Shown: positions 41,692 to 52,274 of the stretch, piece after piece | Position numbering within the stretch: position 1 is the first letter of the stretch | Layout: each line of letters starts with the position of its first letter | Source: Rebecca billardiae RCC1528 | Lineage: Eukaryota; Haptophyta | Direction: 5' to 3' | DNA: 64,000 nt | NCBI GenBank assembly: GCA_965240325.2 | Contig: OZ251226.1 | Span: 186,001 to 250,000 of the forward strand | Program-made: the position numbers and the translations under genes | The notes under the pieces: model-generated | The model's input: only the letters and a program-made list of their open reading frames with translations | Database searches by the model: none | What the model was told of the DNA's origin: nothing

Positions 41692-42810
41692 ATGGCGGCG
41701 GCGGCGCGAGCCGCGTGCTCCGCCGCGCTCGCGCTGCTCCTGGCGACGGGCGCGGTGGGCAGCTCGCATGGCTGCGCGTACGACTTTGAGATCCTCAAGG
41801 TCGGCTCCCGGCTCAACCTGAAGGGCGACCTCAACGGCCACCCCCTGCACATGAAGCACAGCGGCGACCGGCCAACGCCGTCAGGCATCCTCGCGCTCAC
41901 GCTGAGCAAGTGCCCGCACGGCGGGATCGATCTGGTGACGCTGCAGCACTTTGAGTACACGTTCCACTCGAAGGGCACGCTCTCCGTGCACCCGCTCTCG
42001 AACGTCGAGGTGTGCGCGGCGGCATGTGCGCTCGCGGCCCGTGCGCGCGCGCGCGCGCGTGCGCACGGCTCACGCGGCGCGCGCCTCGCTCGGTCGCAGG
42101 TGAAGGCTGGGCCGGTGACCGTGCACGTGTCGGGGCTGCAGCTCGGCCTGAACGGCACGCAGGTGGTGCAGGTGCAGGGCTCGTACTTCAACACCGTGCT
42201 CAACATGGAGGTGCGCTCCGGGATCGGCTCCGCGCTCGGCCACTCGTATGACCTGAGCGGCTCGACGGCCAAGGTGCCGATGAAGGGGTACTTCGCGTAC
42301 GACGGGCTGTCGGGCGACATCACGTTCCACGTGTACGACTTCTCCGCGCCGTTCATCATCGACCTCCCCGAGGTGCACGGCCAGTTCACGGTGTACGGCT
42401 CGCTCACCGCGCTGCACCTCGGCGACGGCGTCCAGCTGGGCGCCGAGCCGGCAGCGGCGGCGCAGCCGGGGGCGCTCGGTGGCGGGAGGGGGCGTGCGCG
42501 CGGCTCGGGATTGGGCACGATGGCGGCTCTCGGCGCGTTGTGCGCCGCGGCGGTGGTCGGCGTCAGCGCGCTGGTCGCGCGCGCTGCGCGCCACGTGAGG
42601 CTCGCGCGCCACCAGCCCGCGCTCGAGCCCGCCGCGCCGGTCGGCGCAGCCCGCAGCCGTGCGCTGCTGCCAGGCGCGGTGCCGCGATCGGACGCCGCTG
42701 CGGACGAGGCCGGCGCGGCAGGTGGTGCTGGGCCGGCGTCCACGCCGGCAGGTGCAGCGGGCGGCGGCGCCGACGTGGCGGCGGGCGGCGAGGGAGGCGG
42801 GCAGCGCTGA
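41692..42810 (+). CDS. Secreted/type I membrane protein, unknown family
   Basis: The ATG at 41692 begins a signal peptide (MAAAARAACSAALALLLATG, then AVGSSHG). Probable intron 42010-42099: donor GTGTGC, acceptor CAG, 90 bp and free of in-frame stops, so unspliced RNA would also be readable. Spliced protein: 342 residues. The lumenal part is beta-rich (FEILKVGSRLNLKGDLNG, VTVHVSGLQLGLNGTQVVQV, GDITFHVYDFSAPFIIDLP) with one N-glycosylation site (NGT). A C-terminal membrane span (MAALGALCAAAVVGVSALVA) precedes a ~70-residue Ala/Gly-rich tail. The repeated beta pattern suggests a lipid-transfer or lectin-like fold, but I do not recognise it. The gene is head-to-head with the TRP-like channel. Confidence 0.6.
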   Translation: MAAAARAACSAALALLLATGAVGSSHGCAYDFEILKVGSRLNLKGDLNGHPLHMKHSGDRPTPSGILALTLSKCPHGGIDLVTLQHFEYTFHSKGTLSVHPLSNVEVCAAACALAARARARARAHGSRGARLARSQVKAGPVTVHVSGLQLGLNGTQVVQVQGSYFNTVLNMEVRSGIGSALGHSYDLSGSTAKVPMKGYFAYDGLSGDITFHVYDFSAPFIIDLPEVHGQFTVYGSLTALHLGDGVQLGAEPAAAAQPGALGGGRGRARGSGLGTMAALGALCAAAVVGVSALVARAARHVRLARHQPALEPAAPVGAARSRALLPGAVPRSDAAADEAGAAGGAGPASTPAGAAGGGADVAAGGEGGGQR

Positions 42811-42824
42811 CGTTCTCGAGCTAG

Positions 42825-42998
42825 CGGCGCCTTGGCGTCGCGCTCGTGCTGCTGCTGCAGCATTGTCAGTCGTGCGTGATCGCGAGCAGCAAGCTGAAGC
42901 GCGTCCCCGACTCCCGCCTCGTCGCGCTCTCGTGCGTCGTGAGCCTCCTCGCGCTCGGCTTCAACCTGCTGCAGTGGACGTACGACATGCGGATGTGA
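42825..42998 (+). pseudogene. Orphan coding-like exon or gene relic
   Basis: A 57-codon open frame with no ATG at its start and strong coding-like character: ALVLLLQHCQSCVIASSKL, then RLVALSCVVSLLALGFNLL and WTYDMRM, stop TGA at 42996. It contains two hydrophobic helices. It starts just after a TAG that could serve as a splice acceptor. It may be an alternative last exon of the preceding membrane-protein gene, or the relic of a polytopic protein; the coding-looking sequence that follows (43008-43260) is in other frames. Confidence 0.3.
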
Positions 42999-43838
42999 CG
43001 CTTCGTCGTGGGGCAGGCGTGGTGCTTCATCGCGCTTCTCGAAGCTCACGCAAGCGTCGAGGCTGCAGGGGCGGCTGCCGCCGCTCATGTCCTCCACCGC
43101 CTCCGTCGGCGCCGTCATCGGCCCGCTCTACCTCTCGGCGACGCTCAGCACGCCGACGGCCGCTGGGCCGGTCGCACGGCGCAAGTTGCGCTGCTCCTGG
43201 GCGCGCTGCTGCTGTGTGGGCGCGCTCACGGATGGGTGCCGCGTGGGCATCGGCGTCGCCCGCCTGCGAGGGGCCCGCGACAGCGGCGGGCATCGCCTGC
43301 CATGAGCAGACTGTAGAATGCGCGGCGGTAGACGAGTCGCCGCGCCGGGCGTAATCGCGATGACGCGACGGTGAGGACCATGCGACAGTCCAGAAGGCAG
43401 AACTACTCTGTACTCATGAAGACCTCACGTCTCACGACGTGAATGCCAGGTCTGCCAGCGGTTACGAGTATGCAAGATACGGTCGTAAACGGCTATCTCC
43501 CTTGGTTAATGCGGGTGTTTTGCCACATCGAATCGTCATGATCTAATATGAATCCATTGCAATTCAGGCTCCCATATTCATTATGATATCCACTTGCCCC
43601 TGGTTCACCCGGGCGTGCTACGTCAATAAACAAACGGTTCCAGGCCTGGTCAGGAGTGGACGGCTCATGATCCAAGCTCATCCCCGACGGCGGCTAATTC
43701 AATCTAGCTACGACCAGAATGAGAGGCCCTCTGCTTGATGGCTTTTCAGCTTGACCCTTCGGCTGGTCACCCGTGTCCTTCCCAAAGGACACATCCGCCA
43801 AGGCCTCTTGGGCGTGAGGCTCCAGGCTTGGGCGGCGC
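42999..43838. other. Intergenic, with a lower-GC island
   Basis: 43430-43740 is clearly less GC-rich than its surroundings and holds minus-strand open frames of ~62 and ~69 codons (43493-43681 and 43694-43903) that I do not recognise. Otherwise no gene. Confidence 0.4.
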
Positions 43839-45295
43839 ATGTCCCTCACAGAGTCGCCTGCGGTCGTCCACGGGCTGGGAGCGGGCCCCTCGCATGCGGC
43901 CAATCACGCCGACGCGCAGCGCCCGCTCCGGCTGCACCCGCTGGATCACATTGTCGCCGGGCACACGGTGCAGGGCAAGGACGCCATGCTGGGCGCCGAC
44001 GGCCGGCTGTACAAGCCGGTGCAGGTGCGCGCGCATGCGCGGCCATGCGCGGCAAGCGCTCGCGTTTGTTTCACGCGCGCTGTCCGGCTGCGCCTGACGC
44101 GGCCAGGCCGCGACTTGACGCGGCGCGCGCGCGTGCACAAGACCCGGCTCACCATGCACGGCCCTTCGTGCCCCGCGCGCGCGCAGAAAGGGGAGAAGGG
44201 ACAGCGCGAGGTGAAATTCTACGAGCGCACGGGCCTGCTCTGCCCCGCGCTTCACCCGTTCCTCCCCGCGTACTACGGCACGCTGGAGTACGACACGCGC
44301 CAGTACCTCGCGCTCGAGGACATTGCCGTGCAATTCCGCGAGCCGTGCGTGCTCGACCTCAAGATGGGCGTGCGCACGTACGAGCCGACGGCGTCGGCGG
44401 AGAAGGTGGCGTCCGAGCTGACGAAGGGGCCGCACCAGGAGCAGATCGGCTTCCGCCCGTGCGGCATGCGCGTGTACGGCACCGTCAGCGGCAAGTACAC
44501 CTTCAGAAGTAAGCGCTGGGGCCAGTCGATTGAGCCCGGCACCGCGCACTCGATGCTCGCAGAGTTCATGCGCGACGACACGGCCGAGCGCACGGTGCGC
44601 CGGATCGAGCGCGTGGTGCCCGCGCTGGTGCTGCGGCTGCGCGCGCTGGAGCGGACGCTCGAGCAGCTCGTCGGGCTGCGCTTCTACGCCTCCTCGATCA
44701 TTCTGGTCTTCGAGGGCACCCCCGAGCACGGCGGCGCGGCCGTGCGGCCGAGCTCGCCGCCGAGGCGCGCTGGCGCGCCGCACGCCGGCGACGCGGCGCT
44801 GGGTCCGCGCGCCCTCGTGGACGTGCGGATGGTCGACTTTGCGCACTGGGTACGCGCCGCGCAGCCTCAGCCTGCCCGCCGCCACCTCCACGCCCGGGCG
44901 CTCCAGCCAGCTGACTTGCGTGCCGCCCCGTGCATGCCCGCGCCGCCACTCCGCCCGCCTCTTTCTGTGCGCAGGTGCGCGTCGACGAGCCCGGGCCAGA
45001 CGAGGGCTACCTCGCCGGGCTGCGCAATGTGATTGGGTATCTTGAGCACATACTTAGCGCGCGAGGGACGATAGCCACGCACCTCGAGATGAGCGTGCCG
45101 GAGGGTCCGAGATTCGTGCCTGGGGCCGTGCCTCCATTCGAGCGCGATTCGCAGTCGCAGTCGTCGCGCTGCGGCTCCGAGCCTGACGAGGGCGACCAGC
45201 CGGAGTCAGCTGAGCATCGCGCACCGTCACACCCAGCGGCAGCGGCCCACGCCTCGGGAAGTGTCGGCGGCGCGGGCCGTGGAGCAGGCGCATGA
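43839..45295 (+). CDS. Inositol polyphosphate kinase (IPMK/IP6K/IP3K family)
   Basis: Exons 43839-44024, 44187-44849 and 44975-45295; all introns are GT/CAG and phase 0, giving 389 residues. The diagnostic PxxxDxKxG signature is present as PCVLDLKMGVRTY. It is preceded by REVKFYERTG and HPFLPAYYGTL (lobe and hinge), and followed by FRPCGMRVYG, then FYASSIILVFEG (the SSLL-like segment) and VRMVDFAHW (the IDFAH metal-binding Asp). These enzymes phosphorylate inositol phosphates in the cytosol and nucleus; subtype cannot be told by eye, though the short length and missing calmodulin domain favour IPMK or IP6K. Intron 1 (162 bp) is a multiple of three with no stop, so retention would keep the frame. 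The last ~60 residues are Ser/Glu-rich and unconserved. Confidence 0.9.
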
Positions 45296-46791
45296 TCACG
45301 AACGCGGTATACGGAGGCTCCAGCCTCCAGGCTGAGGCTCCCGGCGGTTCCGGGACCGGCGCCCGCCCCCTAAAGAGTAAAGTCTGTATCATACTACTCC
45401 TGAATAAGGCTATATTGGCTCAAGCCGCGAGTTACTCACTTACTGCGGCTCAGACTCAGTCTCACTCTCCGTCCGCGCGGCGTATAAGTCCGCCACGGCG
45501 GGCGCCCACGGCCGGCCTGACGGCTGACAGCCGCCGCCGCGGCCGCTCCGGCCGCGCCGGACCGGTGTCCGGTCCGCCGAGCCCATCGCCGCAGACGGGC
45601 CGAGAGTCGGTCAGTCCGCCAGCGGCAGGTGCGCGCACGGGACTCAGCAGAGTCCCGGTTGACTGGCGCGGTTCTAATGCGACGCGAGACTACTCCGATC
45701 ACGACGAGTACAGAGTATAACGACTAGTTTAAGTAATCAGAAACTACTTGACGATATGTAATTATATCGAATTAGCTTATAACATATATATATATATATA
45801 TATATTAACGACGTGGTATGCAACGTCGGCAGGCGTCAGAGTCAGCAAGCTGTAGCAGCAGATCGAGCAGCAGAGACAAACACCAGGATCAGCGCTCCTC
45901 GCCGTCGTCCCCCCCCTATATAATAAGATACAGACTACGACACAGACTGAGTAATTAATACTTATACTGGCGCTTGATCGATCACGATGGCCCCGGAGTG
46001 ACGGGTGAGGCGGTGACTAAGTCTAAGAGTCACTGCCGCGCCAGGCGCGGTCTGTGACCGTCCGTGGGCATGAGGCGGTGAGGCCTGAGGACTAGCGGGA
46101 GTGACACTGAGCACTCAGCAGGAGTGAGCGGCTGCAGAGCCGTGCCAGCGGGCTGACTCAGCGGGGCTGAGGCCCGAGCCTGTCGGCTACGGGCTAGTGA
46201 GGACACCGGTCCACTACTGTGAGTCATCCGATCCGGTCTCCGCCGGCGGAGACCGGACGATGATGAGTGCCACGCGACCACTCGGAGTGACTCAGACTCA
46301 GTCACTGAGTCACTCACTCGGCGACCAGGCCGCTGCCCGCAGTGTGATAGTGTCCGCGCTTGACCCGAGGCCGAGTCGTGACCGCGTCACGCCGCACGCG
46401 TGACGGTCCGCGCGGGCGCCGCCTCACGTCATGTCGTCGAGGCTCGGAATCAGACAATCACTGAATCAGCGCGCGGTCCGCGCAGCGAGTGCATATTATT
46501 ATTATATACATTTATAAATAACGCAGATGAAATAATATATAGCTATATATATATATATATATATATATGCTGTGTGTACGTGTGTATACATATATAATAT
46601 ATATATATATATATATAAAACTCCGCCGAGTGGCTGCACAACGCTTCGCAGCTAGGTCCAACTCCACACATAAGAACGACACGAGCCGAGCATGGCTCAG
46701 AGGCGGAGTCCAGCGGGGACGCAGCCCGACAGCCTGCTGCCCGCCGGACAGCGCCACCGCCCACGAGCGGCACCCGCGCGCCGCTCACAAG
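45296..46791. other. Intergenic region between convergent genes
   Basis: No gene recognised. TA-rich runs near 45783-45804 and 46541-46618; many short self-complementary GAGTCACTGAGTC-type words between 46000 and 46400. Confidence 0.5.
46541..46618. repeat. TA microsatellite
   Basis: TA dinucleotide runs split by a short TGTGTGTACG-type interruption. Confidence 0.85.
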
Positions 46792-47212
46792 TCACAGCAG
46801 CGCACCGATGCCCGCGCCGCGCGCCTGTCGTGGTTCCTCGAGCGAGCGCGTGCGCTCGCGGAGCATGCGCAAGTCGGTGGTGGACATGCCGCGCACCGCG
46901 CGCTCCTCGACCAGCTCGACCAGCCCGCGGAACAGTTCCACGCGCCCGCCGCCGCCCGCCCCGCCGCCCCCGTCCGGCCCGCCTCCCGAACTCTCGGCGT
47001 GGGAGTCAGGGGGCGCATAGTCGTCCGGAAAGAAGCCGGACTTGTCCGACTTGATGTGTGCGAGCACGTCGCGGATGTGCGGCTTGTGCGCGTTCGCCAG
47101 CGCGAGCGCGTACAGCCCGAGCACTGCGGCGGGCCGGAGCGCATGCCGCGGCGCCCATGCGCATGCCGCGGTCGGTGGCGGTCGCGGCACGTGCACCGCA
47201 CCGCACAGCGCA

Positions 47213-47246
<34 letters not shown>

Positions 47247-50200
47247 AGGCGCAGGCGAGGGGGCGACGCGAGGCACGGGGCACGGTGAGGCGAGGCGTGC
47301 GACCGCCAGCGCGCAGGACGCGCCGCGTGCCCGGGGCCGCTGCGGGGTGCCACACTCGCGCACGCGCGGGCCTCTGTCCGCGCGATGGCCGCGCGATGGC
47401 CGGGCGGCCTGGCACTGAGGCAGCGCGGAGGCAGCGCGGGGGCGTGCCCGAGGGCGGAAGGGGATGCGCCGCGTGCCCGGCGGGGGCTAGCGCTGAGTCG
47501 CGTGGCGCGCACCTGGCTTCACGAGCTGCTCCATGTCTGTGGGCCGCACGAAGTCGCCGTTGAAGACACGCAGGGAGAGGCGCTGCATCTGGTCGCGCGT
47601 GTACGCCTCAAGCACGCCCGCACCGCCGGAGCCGCCGCCCGCACCGCCGGAGCCGCCGCCCGCACCGCCGGAGCCGCCGCCGCCGGGCGTGGTGCCTCGG
47701 GTGACGTAGAGCTGCTCCACGCCGGAGCCGCACACCTGCGGGGGTGCGCGCGGACGGAAGGGGCGCGGTGCCGTCACGCGACAGTGACGTGGCGCGTGCC
47801 GCGTGCCGCGCCCTCGTTCTCCCTGCGCGCCCTCGCCTCCCCTCGCCTCGCCTTGCCGAGGCCGGCCCGCGGGGTGGGCGTCACGGGCGCGACTGGGCAC
47901 AGCGCGCGAGCCCCGCGCGTGATTCGTCGCCCCCCGCCCCCCGCGCCCCTGCGCCCCCGCCAGCTCGCCCTCCGCCCTCGCGGCTCGTGCCCTCGCCGGA
48001 GGCGGCGCGTGCGGACAGGCTAGGCGTGCCGAGACCGGCGCGCGTGCGCACCCGACGCCCGCCCGCCCTCGCGCTGGGCTGAGCGCAGCCTTGCCTCCAC
48101 GGGCGAGGGCGGGGGCGAGGGCGAGGGCGGGGGCAAGCCCCCAGCGCACCTTGGCGAGCAGCTCGGCGCGGCACCAGCCGCGCTTGAAGTACGTCTCCAG
48201 GTTGCACGCGAGTCGCGTGTCGGCGTGCGTCGCGTCGGGCGCGACCACCACCATCACGTTGGCGGAGGAGGCGTAGACGGGGAGCGAGGCGACGGCGGTG
48301 GACTGCAGGCCCTTGTGCGACTGCGGGATCGAGCTGCGGGCACGCCGCGCGGCACACGGCACCACCGCACGCCACAGCACAGCACAGCGCAGCGCAGCGC
48401 AGCGCAGCGCAGCGCAGCGCAGCGCAGCGCAGCACAGCGCAGCGCAGCGCAGCGCAGCACAGCACAGCGCAGCGCAGCGCAGCGCAGCACAGCACAGCGC
48501 AGCGCACGGCGGCGGGGGCGGCGAGGGGGCGTCGCGTGAGTAGCTGGGCGCCACGCCACGCGCACCACGCGCGCACCCGGACACGGGCCATCGTGCGCCC
48601 TTGGCGGCTCGGCGCCCACGCGCCGTCGCACGCACCCAACCGCCCACGCGCCCGCGCGCACGCGCGCCCGCCCGCCGTTGTGCGCACGCGCGGCGCACCC
48701 ACGCGCGGCGCACCTGTAATCGCACCACACATACAGCTCGCCGCCCGGCGGCACGACGCCGGGCAGCCGGCGCACCGCGGCGATGGCGGCCTTCATCGCC
48801 TTGAACTGCGTGCCGGACGGGTCCGGGTGCGAGTACCCCAGCCACTGCGCGCCAAGGGGGGGGAACAGAGCACCAAGATGGGGTGCGGGCGCTGTGAGGC
48901 GCGGGGCGCGGCCGCGCGCGGGCGGAGGCGGCGGCGTGGCACGGCGGCGCGTGGCGCGCTGCGGCGGGCACGCGGTGCCGCGGCGGGCGCGCGGTGCCGC
49001 GGTGGGCAGGCGGGCGGGGCCGGTGCGGGCACGGTGGTCGCACCTGGTGCGAGATGAAGACGACCGCGTTCTGCTTCTTGAACTCGCGCAGGGCGGGCAT
49101 GCTGTCGAGGATGCGCAGCGCGCCCGCGTCGCGCAGCGTCTCGTGGCGCACGAGCCCCTTGGCCTTGACGAAACGGGAGGCCGACACGAGCACGAGCGGG
49201 TGCGAGAGCTCGCCGATCGAGGCGATGGCGTCGGAGACAAACTCGTTGCGCTCGCGCCGGTGCTCGGCCTCGAGCTGGCGGTTGCGTTTGCGCGTGCCGT
49301 GCATCGCGCCGCCGAGCAGCATCAGCGCGGCCGTCATCCCGCCGATCCCCACCACCGCCACCCACACGCTGTACCGCGTGGCCTCGGCGACCGGGCCGAG
49401 CACGTTCGACGCGGGCACGGAGGTGAGGACGCACCAGCGGTGCTCGAACGGCGGCATGCCGTGCACCTCCGTGCGCAGCGGCGCGATGTTGACGAGGCGG
49501 CCATTGTACGGCGAGTCTGAGACAAAGTCCTCCTCGGGGCACAGCGCGATCGCGCGATCGTCGTCGGCCGCCACGCCGCGCTGCAGGCGGACGGCCACGA
49601 CCGCGTCGGCGAGGACCTGTGTGCGCACGCCGCGAGAGGAGGGGGAGGGCGGGCGCGCGCCGTCGGTCGGTGCGCGCAGCACGCGCGCACCACGCACCGC
49701 ACACACCACGCCACACCGCCCACACCACCGCCGCGCGCGACGCACCGAGCCCGGCGGCAGCGCGTCGAGGCAGCAGCCGTAGTTCACGTCGCAGCACTCG
49801 CCCTCGAGCGCGGAGAGCCCGTCGCCTTCGGTCGTCGCGAGGACCGCGCCGCCGCCCGCCGTCGAGAAGAGCAGGGCGTGTCCGCCGCGCGTCACGCCGC
49901 CGCCCGACGCGAGTTGCGTGCGCAGCAGCGCCGAGAGTCCGGAGAGCGAGATCGCCGTGCCCACCCTCCCGGGCTTTGGTCCGGTGGCGTCCACGAGCGG
50001 AACATTGCCTTCGAGGTGGAAGCCCCAGCCCAGCTGCGGGTCGAATGGGCCGAACCTGCGCGCCCGCATCAGCCGCACGCGCCGCCGTGCGCGCGTGGGG
50101 CGCGGCCGCCCGGCGCCGGCGGGCGTCAGCCTCGCCGTGCGTGGCGCGGCGTGGCGCGGCGTGGCGCGGCCGCGAGTGGCGACTGCGGCCCCCCACCGCG

Positions 50201-51740
50201 GCGCGTCGCGTCGTGCGTGGCGCGCGGGGCGCGCGCTCGCCGCGGAGGGGTGGGTGGGGCTGCGCACCAGCGGAAATCGTCGAAGCCGCGCGGCGCCGAG
50301 CCACGCCACAGCGACGCCATCGCCGGCTCGCATGGGATGTTCGCAATGCACCGCGGCGGCGGCGGCGCGCCCGGCTCCAGGCAGTTCGGCACGAGCACGT
50401 CGCCCACCTGCGCCACGCGGCGGGGAGGCGAGGGCGGCACCGCAGCACGCGCGGCGCGTGGGCGGCGCTGAGGCGTCCATGCGCCGCTCGCGCGCAAGTC
50501 CGGGCGTGCTCACGCCACGCGCACGCGTGGGGTCCGGAGCCCGGCACAACGGAGTCCGGAGGCCCTCGTCCGGAGTCCGGTGTGCGGAGTCCGGAGGAGC
50601 GCGCACCTCGAGGCGCGTGTGGTCGAAGACGGGGAGGTGGCGGATCCACTCGTCCGTCGAGCCGTCGCCCTCCACCGCGCTGCGGTTGTGATACTGCCAG
50701 TCCATAATGTCTGCGCATACCACGCGCACGCAACGCGGGCGCATAGCGCGTGTGCCGCATAACGCGTTTGCCGCAGAGCGCGTGTGGCGCAGAGCGCGTG
50801 TGGCGCAAAGCGCGTGCGCCGCATAATGCGTGTGCCGCACGCGGGTGCGGCGCACACGGCACGCGGGGACACAGCGGCGCGGGCGGTGCGTGCGCGCGGG
50901 GGGCGGTGGGAAGGGCGCGAGGGCGCGCGCAGAGCGCAAGCGCCGTGAGCGGGCGACAAGGGACGCCCAGGCGGCAGGGCCGCGGCAGCGGGGCCGCGGC
51001 GGCAGGCGGGGCGCTCGACAGCCGTGCACGGTAGTGCGCGGCGGCGCGCGGCGGGGCGCGTGGCGGCGGTGATGTGGCCTGGCGTGTGCAGCGCGCGTGC
51101 AGCGCGATGGTGGCGCGATGGCGGCGCGACGGCGGCGCGCACAAATGTTGGACAGCGCCGGACTTGGGTGGCGCAGCACGCCGGCGACGCTCGCGTGGCA
51201 GTTAGGCGTCGGCGCCGCCGCGCTGGCGAGCACGACGACCTGCCCGATGAACGGCGCGTACGTCGCGCCGCTGCCGTCCCGCCCGACCGAGGCCAGGTGT
51301 CCCTTCTTGTCAGTCGACGGAAAGATGGCACGCGCCACGTCGCCGACAGTGCTGCGGTGGGCAAAGGTCTCGGCCGTGAGCTCGAGGCCGCGCACGCGCG
51401 AGCGCAGCGCGGTCGTGCCGCTCCACACCGAGTGGAGCAGCACGGCGATCTCGCGGTTGATCGCACGCAGGTGCGTCACGCGCGCCTGGTTGGCGTTGTC
51501 AACGAGAGCGGTCTTCATCGTTGTGAAGGCGATCCACCACATGAGGACGACGCCGCCGATGCAGACGACGAGCACGGCGGCGGAGATCAGCGTGGCGCGC
51601 AGCGCCGAGGCCGCGCCCTCCGAGCGCCGCGCGCGCTGGCTCGCCGCCTGCGGGTTGTGCGGCATCGCATGGCGCATGGACGACGGCGTGACACTCACCG
51701 CCGGTGGCGCCGGGTCGCTCGCGCCGCTGCTGCGCAGCAT
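46792..51740 (-). CDS. Receptor-like membrane protein: Cache-type sensor plus TIR-like cytoplasmic domain
   Basis: Nine exons: 51740-51143, 50710-50607, 50407-50268, 50055-49746, 49616-49044, 48844-48714, 48333-48150, 47735-47513 and 47123-46792. All donors are GTGCGN, all acceptors AG, and all phases close, giving 864 residues. TM1 is ~48-72 (LISAAVLVVCIGGVVLMWW) and TM2 ~467-488 (YSVWVAVVGIGGMTAALML). The ~390 residues between hold paired Cys and end WCVLTSVPASNVLGPV, the usual end of a double-Cache ligand sensor. After TM2 a charged helix (RKRNRQLEAEHRRERNEF) leads to VVFISHQWLGYSHPDPSG, VWCDYSSIPQSHKGLQ, SLPVYASSANVMVVVAP and KRGWCRAELLA. This FISHQW-type domain is widespread in protists and resembles TIR. 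A Gly-rich linker and helical tail end the protein. Likely a sensor signalling through the TIR-like domain; NADase activity cannot be inferred. The alternative start at 51926 seems less likely. Confidence 0.72.
48373..48505. repeat. Pentanucleotide (CRCAG)n array in an intron
   Basis: About 26 copies of CGCAG or CACAG, in intron 6 of the receptor gene. On the gene's sense strand it reads CTGYG, strand-asymmetric. Confidence 0.9.
50741..50836. repeat. 16-bp tandem repeat, six copies, in an intron
   Basis: Units such as GCATAGCGCGTGTGCC, GCATAACGCGTTTGCC and GCAGAGCGCGTGTGGC (twice), in intron 1 of the receptor gene near its acceptor. Confidence 0.85.
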
Positions 51741-52274
51741 GGCGGGGCTGCGAGGCGGCGCTGGTGGCGGGCGAGTCGGGCTCGGGGCGGCTGGCGGGCG
51801 GCAGCACGCACGGCACGCAGCAGCGCAGCCGGCCGAGGGGCGGGCAGGGAGCGAGCGCTCGGCACGCGTGCTGCGAGTAAGGATAATACATGTCGTGCTT
51901 ATTTTTAGCGCCTCAAGCTCCGCCATCTCGCATATCTGCTTGGTACCCTCGCATATTGGTAGACGGCGATTCGCAAGGCGGCATATTAATCAACCAAATC
52001 GGGTTCAATTAAGCAGCGACCACTTTTCATCATTGAAAGCTAACCACATCGTTATCGTCGTGGTTATGATAGTCGCTGGAAGCCCAACGCGCCAAGTCTG
52101 TCGCGTCGACGCGGGTGCGCCGCCGCGGTGTGATCGCGGTGCCGCGCGACGTTCTGGTCGTCCGGCCGCGCACAAGGGTCCGGCACGGCGTGGCCAATGA
52201 CGGCGATCCGACCTGCACGTCCGACGCTCGTCGTCCATGCCGCGCACATCGCAGCAGGCGCCGCTGCCACGCGC
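51741..52274. other. Gap between two minus-strand genes
   Basis: The 5' region of the receptor gene and the 3' region of the ABM gene; an AT-richer patch at 51885-52080 may hold the receptor promoter. No gene. Confidence 0.45.
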
